Of a stretch of 64,000 nt of DNA, positions 23,301 through 31,801 are shown in pieces. This DNA is from Candidatus Dietzia intestinigallinarum (GTDB lineage: Bacteria > Actinomycetota > Actinomycetes > Mycobacteriales > Mycobacteriaceae). The stretch's first letter is position 1. Every line of letters begins with the position of its first letter. The translations under genes and the position numbers were made by a program. The stretch lies in NCBI GenBank assembly GCA_019119875.1, contig DWWG01000242.1, positions 62,001 to 126,000 of the forward strand, given 5' to 3'. Under the pieces are notes generated by a model. The model did no database searches, had not been told where the DNA came from, and was given only the letters and a program-made list of their open reading frames with translations.

Positions 23301-23868
23301 ACCGGCCCGGCCCGCCACCACCGAAACCGCGGCCCCGGCGGAGTCGGCGGCCCGGGCGTCTGCCCCGGAGGCCGTTGCAGAGGCCGTTTCGGAGCCCGTT
23401 CCGGAGTCCTCGGACGCCGCGGGGACCACGCGGCCGCCGCGTCGTCGCCGCGCGACCCGCAGGGCCCCCTCGACGGCGCCGGCGCCCGTCGCCGCCGCCG
23501 AGGAGACCGCCGCCTCGGAGGTCGCCGAGACGCCCCAGGCCGAATCCGCGGCTGTCGCCGAGGCGGCCACGGCGGTCGAGCAGGTCACCGCCGACGAGGC
23601 GGTCACCCCCGCAGCAGGCGGCGCCGCCGACACCGCGTCGGGGGCGAGCGGTCAGCCGGAGGGCCGGCGCCCGCGGCGACGGGCGAGCCGGCGGGAGGCC
23701 GGAGCCGCCTCAACGGACTCCGCAACTCAGCCCGCCGCCCCGACCCCGGCCGTGGAGGTCGAGGCCGCGACGTTGGCGGCGGCACCGACGGCCGTGGTCG
23801 CGGAGCCGCGCAAGCGGCCCGCACGACGCCGGGCCACCCGCTCCACCACCGCCCCCGAGAGCGACTGA
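20365..23868 (+). CDS. rne: Ribonuclease E/G family endoribonuclease
   Basis: This 1167-residue endonuclease processes rRNA and initiates mRNA decay. An IF2-N-like helix-turn unit occupies residues ~10-60 (RAHAAAKAVGMTSREFL). An Ala/Lys-rich stretch (~85-135) and a long disordered region with Arg-rich runs to ~430 follow. The catalytic core begins with an S1 domain (GNVYLGRVQNVLPSMEAAFVDIG, ~517). It continues with the DNase I-like site (VIDVNTGKYTG near 780, VIIDFIDM near 823) and the zinc-link CEHCHGRG near 883. The final ~270 residues are a disordered Ala/Glu-rich tail with basic patches. The layout with the core in the middle is the actinobacterial type. AGAGGAG precedes the GTG. Confidence 0.95.
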   Translation: MSDPNLTIDDLKALPERMRAHAAAKAVGMTSREFLAAMSEIGVEIKSAQSGVTREVLLTWFEGRERGGDTAASAPAAAPATEAPAAEKAPAAKKAPARKAAAKKTAAKKSAAEKAPAEKATARKRTPRKTAAQKAAEAADEQAPADEQTAADEQASRRPADRGADADTASAPSRSQSRPELPEIAIVTGEVGSAESGSRRRRSTASPSFSPLFLSPDPTPDPTVDATDASPAGADQSRADTSSDTSTAPSGEGTGQDGERREDDQSGQGEGTGRRRRRGRRGRGRGRGEGGDDQSTDSGRAGDSAGAADTGRADDSAGAADSGRENAAGSDDSGESRPDTSTGAGSGKSDDSDDRSGSGNGSSGDDSDGTDSTPSGSRRRRRRRRRNGGSGTGADESRGANDEPSHTEIHERDGRRRSGRGGQGSGTGADEVQGITGSTRLEAKRQRRRDGREAGRRRQPILSESEFLARRESVDRVMVVREKPRVDGKGIMTQVGVLEDKVLVEHFVTTESARSMVGNVYLGRVQNVLPSMEAAFVDIGRGRNGVLYAGEVNWEAAGLGGKARRIEQALKPGDMVLVQVTKDPVGQKGARLSTQISLAGRFLVYVPDGNSAGISRKLPDTERRRLKAILKDVVPEGAGVIIRTAAEGVSEEEIGRDVDRLAGQWTEISEAAAKRTSSGSGTPVALYEEPDLLVKVVRDLFNEDFTKLVIQGETSWKTVHDYVSRVAPEMVERLERYDNPEVDVFVTHRVDEQLAKALERKVWLPSGGSLVIDRTEAMTVIDVNTGKYTGSGGNLEETVTKNNLEAAEEIVRQLRLRDVGGMVIIDFIDMVLEANRDLVLRRLTEALGRDRTRHQVSEVTSLGLVQLTRKKLGTGLVEAFSTPCEHCHGRGLIVHADPVHTESHNVDEPGSRRGRRRGGKSGDSSGDSSTTRSTPRRDGPAPSAHPAALAMGRQPAGEAGRRADGSEGEESVRTDTTTTPARPATTETAAPAESAARASAPEAVAEAVSEPVPESSDAAGTTRPPRRRRATRRAPSTAPAPVAAAEETAASEVAETPQAESAAVAEAATAVEQVTADEAVTPAAGGAADTASGASGQPEGRRPRRRASRREAGAASTDSATQPAAPTPAVEVEAATLAAAPTAVVAEPRKRPARRRATRSTTAPESD

Positions 23869-23885
23869 CACGGTGAGTCCCGGAC

Positions 23886-23922
23886 CCGGCGGCATGGTCG
23901 GTTTGACCAGCTGTGCCGCCGG
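23886..23922 (+). terminator. Hairpin after rne
   Basis: CCGGCGGCA and TGCCGCCGG pair, and an inner TGGTC/GACCA pair can stack on them around GGTTT. It lies between the rne stop and the rplU promoter. Confidence 0.65.
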
Positions 23923-23931
23923 ACCGTAACC

Positions 23932-23960
23932 TTGACAGGTCGCTCGCCGCGGCGTTATGT
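23932..23960 (+). promoter_or_regulatory. Promoter of rplU-rpmA
   Basis: A consensus -35 TTGACA at 23932-23937 is separated by 17 bp from TTATGT at 23955-23960. It is the best sigma-70-type promoter I see in the window and fits a highly expressed ribosomal operon. The leader before rplU is about 140 nt. Confidence 0.65.
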
Positions 23961-24058
23961 CGCCGCGCGAAGAGTCGTGGACCGGATCCGTCGAGGGTTC
24001 GGGGCCTGCGATCCTGGCCGACGTGAGTCGGAGAGCAAGTAAGAACACCGCACACACG

Positions 24059-24082
24059 GTGTGGCCGCACGGGCGGCCACAC
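24059..24082 (+). promoter_or_regulatory. Stem-loop in the rplU leader
   Basis: GTGTGGCCGC and GCGGCCACAC form a perfect 10-bp stem with an ACGG loop, ending 26 nt before the rplU ATG. Ribosomal operons are often controlled by such leader structures through product binding; I have no direct evidence for it here. Confidence 0.5.
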
Positions 24083-24108
24083 ACCCGAGAAGCAAGGGGA
24101 AGCCCTCC

Positions 24109-24414
24109 ATGTACGCGATCGTCAAGACCGGCGGCAAGCAGTACAAGGTCGCCGAAGGGGACCACGTCAAGGTCGAGAAGATCGAGGGCGAGGCCGGCAC
24201 CTCCGTGTCGCTGTCCCCGATCCTCGTCGTCGATGGTGCGTCGGTCACCTCCGATGCCGACGCTCTGGCCAAGGTCAGCGTCTCCGGCGAGATCGTCGAG
24301 CAGACCAAGGGTCCCAAGATCCGGATCCACAAGTTCAAGAACAAGACCCGGTACCACAAGCGTCAGGGCCACCGTCAGCAGCTGACGGTCGTCAAGATCA
24401 CGGGTATCAAGTAA
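24109..24414 (+). CDS. rplU: 50S ribosomal protein L21
   Basis: This 101-residue large-subunit protein binds 23S rRNA. It starts [14 protein letters not shown] and contains [10 protein letters not shown] and the C-terminal signature [22 protein letters not shown] purine-rich GGGGAAG lies upstream. It is followed 70 bp later by rpmA in the universal rplU-rpmA-obg order. Confidence 0.98.
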   Translation: MYAIVKTGGKQYKVAEGDHVKVEKIEGEAGTSVSLSPILVVDGASVTSDADALAKVSVSGEIVEQTKGPKIRIHKFKNKTRYHKRQGHRQQLTVVKITGIK

Positions 24415-24484
24415 TTCACTTCCGGCCGTTCCAGGCCACCAGCTCAGCGCCCTCGGGCGTGATCCCTGAAGGAGGGACTCGGAC

Positions 24485-24748
24485 ATGGCAAGCAAGAAGG
24501 GCGCATCCAGCACCCGTAACGGTCGTGATTCCAACGCGCAGCGCCTCGGTGTGAAGCGCTTCGGCGGCCAGGAGGTCAACGCCGGCGAGATCCTGGTGCG
24601 TCAGCGCGGCACCAAGTTCCACCCGGGCGTGGGCGTCGGCCGTGGCGGAGACGACACGCTGTTCGCCCTCTCCGCCGGTGCGGTGGAGTTCGGCACCAAG
24701 CGCGGCCGCAAGACCGTGAACATCGTGCCCACCGGCGCCGAGGCCTGA
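24485..24748 (+). CDS. rpmA: 50S ribosomal protein L27
   Basis: This 87-residue protein sits at the peptidyl-transferase centre. [28 protein letters not shown] is the standard actinobacterial N-terminus, with no cleavable extension, and [11 protein letters not shown] is the family signature. A strong GAAGGAGGG precedes the ATG. Confidence 0.98.
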   Translation: MASKKGASSTRNGRDSNAQRLGVKRFGGQEVNAGEILVRQRGTKFHPGVGVGRGGDDTLFALSAGAVEFGTKRGRKTVNIVPTGAEA

Positions 24749-24776
24749 GCCGGCAGCCACACGGTCACGATCCGCC

Positions 24777-24823
24777 CTCGGGGGCCGGGCGGGGTCTTTT
24801 GAGGACTCCACCCGGCCCCCGAG
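24777..24823 (+). terminator. Hairpin after rpmA
   Basis: CTCGGGGGCCGGG pairs exactly with CCCGGCCCCCGAG, and the stem continues with two mismatches to GTC/GAC around a TTTTGAG loop. It probably attenuates readthrough from the ribosomal genes into obg. Confidence 0.8.
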
Positions 24824-24894
24824 AGCATTTGTCGGGCAGCATCGGCCACGCCCAGCTGCCTTCCCCCGTCCCACCACCAGGAGGAGCCCACACC

Positions 24895-26355
24895 ATGTCG
24901 AGATTCGTCGACCGCGTCGTCCTCCACCTCGCGGCGGGGGACGGCGGCAACGGGTGCACCTCCGTGCACCGGGAGAAGTTCAAGCCGCTGGGCGGCCCCG
25001 ACGGCGGCAACGGCGGCCGGGGCGGGGACGTGGTGCTGGTGGTGGATCCGCAGGTCCACACGTTGCTCGATTTCCACTATCGCCCACACGCCCGGGCGGG
25101 CAAGGGGCAGCCCGGCATGGGCGGCAACCGCAACGGTTCGAACGGTGCGGATCTGGAGCTGGCGGTGCCGCCGGGCACGGTCGTCATCGGCCCGGACGGC
25201 GAGCCGATCGCGGACATGGTCGGGGCCGGGACCCGGTTCGTCGTGGCCCGGGGCGGCAAGGGCGGCCTCGGTAACGCCGCCCTGGCCTCACGGTCGCGCA
25301 AGGCGCCCGGCTTCGCCCTGCTCGGTGAGCCCGGCGACGTCCTCGACGTCACGCTCGAGCTCAAATCCATGGCGGACGTCGGGCTCGTGGGCTTCCCGTC
25401 CGCCGGGAAGTCCTCGCTGATCTCCGTGCTCTCGGCGGCCAAGCCCAAGATCGCCGACTACCCGTTCACCACCCTGGCCCCCAACCTCGGAGTGGTCTCG
25501 GTGGCCGACGACACGTTCACCATCGCCGACGTCCCGGGGCTCATCCCGGGCGCCAGCGAGGGCCGCGGGCTCGGCCTGGACTTCCTGCGCCACATCGAGC
25601 GCACCGCGGTGCTGGCCCACGTGGTGGACTGCGCGAACCCCGAGCCCGAGCGTGACCCGATCTCCGATGTCGACGCCCTGGAGGCCGAGCTCGCCGCGTA
25701 CCGGTCCGAACTGTCCGACGCCGGCATGGGCGACCTGGCGGATCGGCCCCGCGTGGTGGTGCTCAACAAGATCGACGTACCGGATGCCGCCGAGATGGCG
25801 GAGATGGTCCGTGGGCATTTCGAGGACAAGGGCTGGCCCGTCTTCCCGATCTCGGCGGTGGCGCACAAGGGGCTCGACGAGCTCAAATACGGCCTTTACG
25901 AGCTCATCACAGAGCACCGCCGGGCCGCCCCGCCGCCGCAGCCCGAGCGGATCGTGTTGCGGCCCAAGGCCGTCGACGCCGACCAGTTCGAGATCCGGCC
26001 CGACCCGGCCGAGCGTGGGGCGTTCATCGTCACCGGCACCAAACCCGAGCGGTGGATCCGCCAGACCGACTTCACCAACGACGAGGCGGTGGGCTTCCTC
26101 GCCGACCGCCTGGCGCGCCTCGGCGTGGAGGAGGCACTCATCAAGGCCGGCGCCGAGGAGGGGTGCTCGGTCACGATCGGGGACGTCTCCTTCGAGTGGG
26201 AGCCGCAGACCCCGGCGGGCGTCGACCTCATGCGGATCGGGCGCGGCACCGACCTGCGGTTCGAGTCCACCGAGCGTCCGGGCGCCGCCGAGCGCAAGTA
26301 CCACAAGTACGTCCGCCGCGGACTCATCGATCCGGACGAGGAGAGCCTGGAGTGA
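24895..26355 (+). CDS. obg: GTPase Obg/CgtA
   Basis: This is an essential GTPase of 486 residues that acts in 50S assembly and stress signalling. The glycine-rich Obg fold ([22 protein letters not shown]) covers residues 1-160. G1 is GFPSAGKSS near 166, G3 DVPGLI near 212, and G4 NKID near 291. A C-terminal OCT domain follows (~350-430). AGGAGGAG lies upstream of the ATG at 24895. The stop overlaps the proB start. Confidence 0.97.
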   Translation: MSRFVDRVVLHLAAGDGGNGCTSVHREKFKPLGGPDGGNGGRGGDVVLVVDPQVHTLLDFHYRPHARAGKGQPGMGGNRNGSNGADLELAVPPGTVVIGPDGEPIADMVGAGTRFVVARGGKGGLGNAALASRSRKAPGFALLGEPGDVLDVTLELKSMADVGLVGFPSAGKSSLISVLSAAKPKIADYPFTTLAPNLGVVSVADDTFTIADVPGLIPGASEGRGLGLDFLRHIERTAVLAHVVDCANPEPERDPISDVDALEAELAAYRSELSDAGMGDLADRPRVVVLNKIDVPDAAEMAEMVRGHFEDKGWPVFPISAVAHKGLDELKYGLYELITEHRRAAPPPQPERIVLRPKAVDADQFEIRPDPAERGAFIVTGTKPERWIRQTDFTNDEAVGFLADRLARLGVEEALIKAGAEEGCSVTIGDVSFEWEPQTPAGVDLMRIGRGTDLRFESTERPGAAERKYHKYVRRGLIDPDEESLE

Positions 26356-27464
26356 CGGTCGAGGGGGAACTACGTCGCCGGATCGGGACCGCCCGGCGGG
26401 TGGTCGTCAAGATCGGCTCCTCGGCCATCACGAGCTTCCACGGCGGCATCCGGCGTGCAGAGCTCGACGCGCTCGCCGACGTGTGCCAGTCCCGCATGAC
26501 CGCGGGATCGGACGTGTTCGTGGTCTCCTCCGGAGCGATCGGCGCCGGCATGGCCCCGCTCCGGATGACCGCCCGACCCACCACCCTGTCCGCCAAGCAG
26601 GCCGCGGCCAGTGTCGGCCAGCTCGAGCTGGCGCGCGCGTGGGGGGATTCGTTCGCCCGGTACGACCGGGTGGTGGGGCAGGTCCTGCTCACGGCCGCCG
26701 ACATCGGCCGCCGGGACAGCGCCGCCAACGCCCAGCGGACGCTCGATCGCCTGCGGGCACTGCACGCGGTCCCGGTGATCAACGAGAACGACACGGTGGC
26801 CACCAACGAGATCCGGTTCGGGGACAACGACCGGCTCGCCGCCCTGGTCGCGCACCTCATCAGCGCCGACGCGCTCATCCTGCTCTCGGACGTCGACGCG
26901 CTGTACGACTCGGATCCCCGCAAGGGCGATGCGACCGCCGTGACGATGGTCGGGGGCGAGGGCGACCTGGAGGGCGTGATCGCCGGGCCCGGGGGAGCGC
27001 TCGGTACGGGCGGGATGGCCTCCAAGCTGGCCTCCGCCCGGCTGGCCGCCGACGCCGGGGTGCCGGTGCTGCTCACCGCCGCCGAGCGCGCGGCCGAGGC
27101 GCTGGCCGCCGAGCCCCGGGTGGGCACGGTGTTCGCGCCGCGCCCCGAGCGGATGTCGGCGCGCCGGTTCTGGGTGCGTCACGCCGCCGACACGAGCGGA
27201 TCGGTCGGTCTCGACGACGGCGCGGTGCGGGCCGTCGTCGGCTCGCGCCGCTCACTGCTGCTGGCCGGAGTGACCGGGGTGCAGGGGCAGTTCCACTTCG
27301 GTGATGTGATCGAGATGCGCGACCCGGCGGGCCGGACGGTGGCGCGGGGGATCGCGCAGTACGACTCGGTCGAGGTTCGCGAACGCCTGGCCGAACGTCG
27401 GGCAGGTGCCTCCTCGGGCCAGGGGCGCCCGCTGGTGCACGCCGACGACCTCGTGGCGATCTGA
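26352..27464 (+). CDS. proB: Glutamate 5-kinase
   Basis: This enzyme phosphorylates glutamate in the first step of proline synthesis. The 370-residue product has the amino-acid-kinase start [38 protein letters not shown], and [13 protein letters not shown]-terminal PUA domain (~285-365) is present, as in full-length ProB. The GTG overlaps the obg stop as GTGA. Its pathway partner proA lies 8.8 kb downstream. Confidence 0.96.
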   Translation: MTVEGELRRRIGTARRVVVKIGSSAITSFHGGIRRAELDALADVCQSRMTAGSDVFVVSSGAIGAGMAPLRMTARPTTLSAKQAAASVGQLELARAWGDSFARYDRVVGQVLLTAADIGRRDSAANAQRTLDRLRALHAVPVINENDTVATNEIRFGDNDRLAALVAHLISADALILLSDVDALYDSDPRKGDATAVTMVGGEGDLEGVIAGPGGALGTGGMASKLASARLAADAGVPVLLTAAERAAEALAAEPRVGTVFAPRPERMSARRFWVRHAADTSGSVGLDDGAVRAVVGSRRSLLLAGVTGVQGQFHFGDVIEMRDPAGRTVARGIAQYDSVEVRERLAERRAGASSGQGRPLVHADDLVAI

Positions 27465-27487
27465 AGCGGCACCGCTCGGCGCCTCGG

Positions 27488-28138
27488 TCAGCTGTCGGCG
27501 ACGTCGCCCTCGGTGTGGACCGGCGTGACCGTGCCCGCCTCGAGGTTGTAGAGCGCGCCCACGATCGCGGTGCGCCCCTCGCCGATCGCGCGGTTGACGC
27601 ACGCCGACTTCTCGCGGATCGCGGTGACGGTCTGCCTGACGTTCTCGACCACGATGTCCTCGTACGTCACCTCGGGATCGCGTCGCGCCTCGAACACGGC
27701 CGGGGAGATCCGTTCCACCACGTCCCGCAGGTAGCCCGACGGCGTGGAGTGTGAGTCGACGGCCCGGATGGTCGCGCCCACGGCGCCGCAGGAGGTGTGC
27801 CCCAGCACGAGTGTCAACGGGATGTCGAGCGCCTCGATGCCGAACTCGATCGAGCCGAGCACCGACGGGTCGACGATGTGGCCGGCGTTGCGGATCACGA
27901 ACAGGTCGCCGAGCCCCTGGTCGAAGACGACCTCGGCGGGAACCCGCGAGTCGGAGCAGCCGAAGACCTGCGCGAACGGGTGTTGCTGCCCGGCGAGCTC
28001 GGCACGCCGCGAGGGGTCCTTGTGCTCGTTGAGGTTCTCCCCGGCCACGTAACGGGCGTTGCCGCGGAGGAGTCGGGCCAGTGCGGTCTCGGGCGTCGTC
28101 GCGATCTGCATGCTGTCAGTCTGCTCCTCGTCGGTCAC
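27488..28138 (-). CDS. Beta-class carbonic anhydrase
   Basis: This 216-residue zinc enzyme interconverts CO2 and bicarbonate. The zinc ligands are C61 (in GCSDSR, which also gives the Asp-Arg dyad), H114 and C117 (GHTSCGAVG). FDQGLGDLFVIRNAGH and LGSIEFGIE are typical of the plant-type/actinobacterial beta class. I chose the GTG at 28138 because it overlaps the sirtuin stop as GTGA; an ATG nine codons later (28111) is an alternative. It is the last gene of a three-gene minus-strand operon and converges with proB. Confidence 0.92.
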   Translation of the reverse strand: MTDEEQTDSMQIATTPETALARLLRGNARYVAGENLNEHKDPSRRAELAGQQHPFAQVFGCSDSRVPAEVVFDQGLGDLFVIRNAGHIVDPSVLGSIEFGIEALDIPLTLVLGHTSCGAVGATIRAVDSHSTPSGYLRDVVERISPAVFEARRDPEVTYEDIVVENVRQTVTAIREKSACVNRAIGEGRTAIVGALYNLEAGTVTPVHTEGDVADS

Positions 28139-29028
28139 CCGGGTTGCGGCAGGGCGGCATCGGTCAGCCGGAGGACCTCCACGCAATCGCCGTCGATGGT
28201 CAGCGTCGCCTCGTCGTGCGCGCGGGTGCGGCCGCGGTTGACCACCGCGACGGGCGTGCCGGTGGACACCGCGCGTCGCACGAAGCGGTATCCGGAGCGG
28301 ACGGTGAGAGACGAACCGATGACGACGACGACGTCGGATTCATCCACCAGCGCGTTGGCCTGACCGACGCGTGCGGCCGGGACGTTCTCCCCGAAGTAGA
28401 CGATGTCCGGCTTGAGGACGCCCGCGCAATCGGTGCAGTCGGCCATCCGGAAGTCGGCGGTGTCGGCGAGGACGGCGTCGGCGTCGGGCGCCACCTCGAT
28501 CGCCCCCCGCGAGGCCACCCGTTCGGCGAAACCCGGGTTGAGCCGTTCGAGCTCCTCGTGCAGGGCCCACCGGCTGCGGCGGCTCCCGCAGTCCAGGCAG
28601 GTGACCACCGCATAGGTGCCGTGCAGGTCCACGATGCGGCGACTGCCGCCCTTGAGGTGCAGCAGGTCCACGTTCTGGGTGATCACCCCGGCGACCAGAC
28701 CGCGACGCTCCCAGTCGGCCAACAGCAGGTGCGCCGCGTTGGGGCGGGCCGCCTCCATGTGACGCCAGCCCAGGTGGTTGCGGGCCCAGTAGTGGCGGCG
28801 GAACCCTGGATCTCCCACGAACTGCTGGTAGGTCATCGGGGTGCGCCCGGGGGAGTCGGGTCCGCGGTAGTCGGGGATCCCGGACGGGGTGGAGATGCCG
28901 GCCCCGGTGATGACCGCGGTGCGGCGACCTCGCATGAGGTCGGCCAGGGCGGCCGCCCGGGCGGGCAGATCCCGGTCCGGAGTCGTCCGCTCGGCGGGGG
29001 TCCAGGCTGTGTCACGGATCGTCACCAT
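28135..29028 (-). CDS. Sir2-family NAD-dependent protein deacylase (class II-like)
   Basis: This 297-residue sirtuin would remove acyl groups from lysines with NAD as co-substrate. Motifs in order: GAGIS (42-46), GIPDYRG, ITQNVD (116-121), the catalytic His in DLHG (H136), and four zinc cysteines (C144, C147, C198, C201). GSSLTV is near the NAD site. YWARNHLGW resembles class II (SIRT4-like) sirtuins. The usual Gly after NVD is Leu (NVDLLH). GGAGG precedes the ATG at 29028. It follows the MBL gene by 17 bp and overlaps the carbonic anhydrase by 4 bp. Confidence 0.92.
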   Translation of the reverse strand: MVTIRDTAWTPAERTTPDRDLPARAAALADLMRGRRTAVITGAGISTPSGIPDYRGPDSPGRTPMTYQQFVGDPGFRRHYWARNHLGWRHMEAARPNAAHLLLADWERRGLVAGVITQNVDLLHLKGGSRRIVDLHGTYAVVTCLDCGSRRSRWALHEELERLNPGFAERVASRGAIEVAPDADAVLADTADFRMADCTDCAGVLKPDIVYFGENVPAARVGQANALVDESDVVVVIGSSLTVRSGYRFVRRAVSTGTPVAVVNRGRTRAHDEATLTIDGDCVEVLRLTDAALPQPG

Positions 29029-29045
29029 CTCCGGGCCTCCACCGT

Positions 29046-29822
29046 CTACAGCCCTCCGGGCCCCGAGGGGTCGTGCGCGCACACCACGTCCAGCGAATCG
29101 GCTCGCCGCCGGGCCAGCGCCGCGAGACCGGAGTGGGTCATCGCGATAGCCTCCGGCTCGAGTGCGACCAGCCGTTCCGCCGGGGGGACGAGTGCGGGGA
29201 CGCGGACGTCCGGGTCGAGCTGGCCGCGGTGATAGAAGGCGTCCCCGGCGTGGAGGACGTCCCTGTTGTCGTCGTCGTCCCCTCCTCCTGGCACGAACAC
29301 GCCGGCGTGCCCCACGGCGTGTCCCGGCAGGTCCACGAACATCATCCCGGGCGCCACGTGACCGAGGTCGAGCACCCGGAACCCCTCCCAGCGTTCGGTG
29401 CCGTACTCGTACTCCGTGAAGCGCGGGCCGTGAGACAGTTGGGCGCGGCGGTAGCGGCGTTTCTCGATGAACCGCGGCGTACGCACCGCCCACGTCAGCG
29501 CCGGTGTGGTGACGTGTACGGACGCATCGGGGAAGTCGGCGAGCCCGCCGATGTGGTCCATATCGAAATGCGTCAACACGATGTGCCGCACGTCGCGCGG
29601 GTCCAGGCCGAGCGCCTCGATGCGCCGCACCGCCGTCTGGGCCGGGTCCGATGGAGGCCGCAGTACATGACGCAACGGGCCGAGGCGACCGGACGGGTCG
29701 GCGATGTCCTGCAGGCCGATGCCGGTGTCGACCAGCACGAGCCCGTCGGGGGCTTCCACCACCAGGATGCGAGTGGGGCAGATGCCGGCCATGGTGCCGC
29801 AGTTGAGCTGGTGGATCCGCAT
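29046..29822 (-). CDS. Metallo-beta-lactamase fold hydrolase
   Basis: This 258-residue protein has the MBL dinuclear-metal motif THFDMDHIGG (about 82-91), plus GHAVGHAG, LHAGDAF and a C-terminal MTHS that complete the ligand set. The N-terminal domain (LVVEAPDGLVLVDTGIGLQD) resembles N-acyl-homoserine-lactone lactonases, though substrate cannot be assigned from sequence. The ATG at 29822 lacks a clear ribosome-binding site. It heads the operon with the sirtuin and carbonic anhydrase and is divergent from the FAD dehydrogenase. Confidence 0.85.
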   Translation of the reverse strand: MRIHQLNCGTMAGICPTRILVVEAPDGLVLVDTGIGLQDIADPSGRLGPLRHVLRPPSDPAQTAVRRIEALGLDPRDVRHIVLTHFDMDHIGGLADFPDASVHVTTPALTWAVRTPRFIEKRRYRRAQLSHGPRFTEYEYGTERWEGFRVLDLGHVAPGMMFVDLPGHAVGHAGVFVPGGGDDDDNRDVLHAGDAFYHRGQLDPDVRVPALVPPAERLVALEPEAIAMTHSGLAALARRRADSLDVVCAHDPSGPGGL

Positions 29823-29942
29823 GAGACAGACGGTACCGGCCACCCGCTTCCCGGTGTCACCGGCGCGGCCCGCGGCGAGCGGCTCGGGCCGCATCGCGCG
29901 GAGTTCGCCCCGCGCGCGGCGACCGCACGGCACACTGGACCC

Positions 29943-31763
29943 ATGACCAATTCCGTATCCCGCCCCGGCCGGACCACGGGCGAGGCCAGGCCCGTCCACC
30001 CCGTCTACCCCGCGTGGCAGCCACCGTCGGCGTCGCGCGCGGTCAATGCCGGTCCGCTTCCGGCGCCCGAGCCGGGGTTCAGCCCGGACGTGATCGTGGT
30101 GGGTCACGGGCTCGCGGGGCTGGTGGCCACCTACGAGGCGAGCCGGGCGGGCAAGAAGGTCCTGGTGGTGGACCAGGAGAACGAGAAGAACCTCGGCGGG
30201 CAGGCGTTCTGGTCGCTCGGCGGGCTCTTCATGGTGGACACCCCCGAGCAGCGCCGCATCGGTATCAAGGACTCTCTTGAGCTCGCCTGGCGTGACTGGC
30301 TCGGCTCCGCCGCGTTCGACCGACCGGAGGATGCGAGGCCCCGCGAGTGGGCGCGCGCCTACGTCGAGTTCGCGGCGGGGGAGAAGCGGCAGTACCTCCA
30401 CGATCTGGGGCTGCGGATCGTGCCCACCGTCGGCTGGGCCGAGCGGGGCGGCGGCGACGTGGCCGGGCACGGAAACTCCGTGCCCCGCTTCCACGTCACC
30501 TGGGGGACCGGGCCCGAGGTGGTGCGCGTCTTCGAGGAGCCCGTCCGAGACGCCGCCCGGGAAGGCCGCGTGCGGTTCGCCGTCCGGCACCGGGTGGACG
30601 AGATCGTGGTGGAAGACGGCCGGGCCGTGGGTGTGCGCGGCGCGACCCTCGTGCCCTGCGATCTCGACCGCGGGGTGGCCTCGCCCCGCGAGGAGACCGG
30701 GACGTTCGAATTCCGCGCCAAGGCCGTGCTGCTGTCCTCCGGCGGCATCGGCGGCAACCCCGACATGGTCCGCCGGTACTGGCCCACCGACCGTATGGGC
30801 GAGGCGCCCGAGCACCTCATCGTGGGCGTTCCGGAGCACGTCGACGGCCGGATGCTCGACATCTCCGCCGGTGCCGGCGTGAACCTGATCAACCGGGACC
30901 GGATGTGGCACTACACGGAGGGCGTGTCGAACTTCGCGCCCATCTGGCCGTCGCACGCCATCCGGATCATCCCCGGCCCGTCCACTCTGTGGCTGGACGG
31001 TAACGGGGACCGGATGCCGGTGCCGCTCTTCCCCGGCTACCACACCACCGCCTCCATCGAGGCCATCCGCAAGGCCGGCCACGACCACTCGTGGTTCATC
31101 CTCGACTCGGCGATCGCCGGCAAGGAGTTCATCCTGTCCGGGTCCGAGCAGAACCCGGAGCTCACCGACAAGAGTCTCAAGAAGTTCGCCTCGAAGGCGG
31201 GCAGTGGACTGCCGCCGTCGATCGCCGACTTCACCGAGCAGGGTGTCGACTGGGTGGTCGCCGACACGATCGAGGAGCTCGTCGCCGGCCTCAACGAGAC
31301 GCTGCGTGAAGGGGAGCCGGAACTGGATGTGGAGAAGGTCCGCGAGTTCGTCCTGGCGATGGACGGTCAGATGGACAATCCGTTCGCCAAGGATGCGCAG
31401 GTCCAGGCCATCCACAACGCGCGGCGCGTGCTGACGGACAAGCTCACGCGCATGGCCAAGCCACACCGACTGCTCGCCGACTCGGGCCCGGGCAAGGGTT
31501 CGGCCGCCGGCTCGGGAGGGCCGCTGATCGGGGTGAAGGTGCATCTGATGACCCGCAAGACCCTCGGCGGGATCGAGACCAACCTCGACTCGCAATGCCT
31601 CACCCCGGACGGTGAGGTCTTCCCGGGTCTCTACGCGGCGGGCGAGGTGGCCGGCTTCGGTGGTGGCGGGGTGCACGGATACAACTCGCTCGAGGGCACG
31701 TTCCTCGGCGGCTGCATCTTCTCGGGGCTCAAGGCCGGCCGGGCGATGGCCCGCGAGTCCTGA
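29943..31763 (+). CDS. FAD-binding dehydrogenase (KstD/fumarate-reductase fold)
   Basis: This 606-residue flavoprotein has the Rossmann motif VIVVGHGLAGLVATYEASRAGKKVLVVDQE near residue 50 and the C-terminal FAD-binding block FPGLYAAGEVAGFGGGGVHGYNSLEGTFLGGCIFSG. It resembles the conserved actinobacterial family that includes Rv0785, related to 3-ketosteroid dehydrogenases, but I do not see enough to claim a steroid substrate. No lipoprotein or twin-arginine signal is visible; the first 40 residues are Pro-rich. CACACT ends 6 nt before the ATG, so the mRNA may be leaderless. It converges with the helicase gene 38 bp downstream. Confidence 0.85.
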   Translation: MTNSVSRPGRTTGEARPVHPVYPAWQPPSASRAVNAGPLPAPEPGFSPDVIVVGHGLAGLVATYEASRAGKKVLVVDQENEKNLGGQAFWSLGGLFMVDTPEQRRIGIKDSLELAWRDWLGSAAFDRPEDARPREWARAYVEFAAGEKRQYLHDLGLRIVPTVGWAERGGGDVAGHGNSVPRFHVTWGTGPEVVRVFEEPVRDAAREGRVRFAVRHRVDEIVVEDGRAVGVRGATLVPCDLDRGVASPREETGTFEFRAKAVLLSSGGIGGNPDMVRRYWPTDRMGEAPEHLIVGVPEHVDGRMLDISAGAGVNLINRDRMWHYTEGVSNFAPIWPSHAIRIIPGPSTLWLDGNGDRMPVPLFPGYHTTASIEAIRKAGHDHSWFILDSAIAGKEFILSGSEQNPELTDKSLKKFASKAGSGLPPSIADFTEQGVDWVVADTIEELVAGLNETLREGEPELDVEKVREFVLAMDGQMDNPFAKDAQVQAIHNARRVLTDKLTRMAKPHRLLADSGPGKGSAAGSGGPLIGVKVHLMTRKTLGGIETNLDSQCLTPDGEVFPGLYAAGEVAGFGGGGVHGYNSLEGTFLGGCIFSGLKAGRAMARES

Positions 31764-31801
31764 CCGGCGGGCGCGGTTCCGGCGGTCCGTCCCGGCTCCG
31801 G

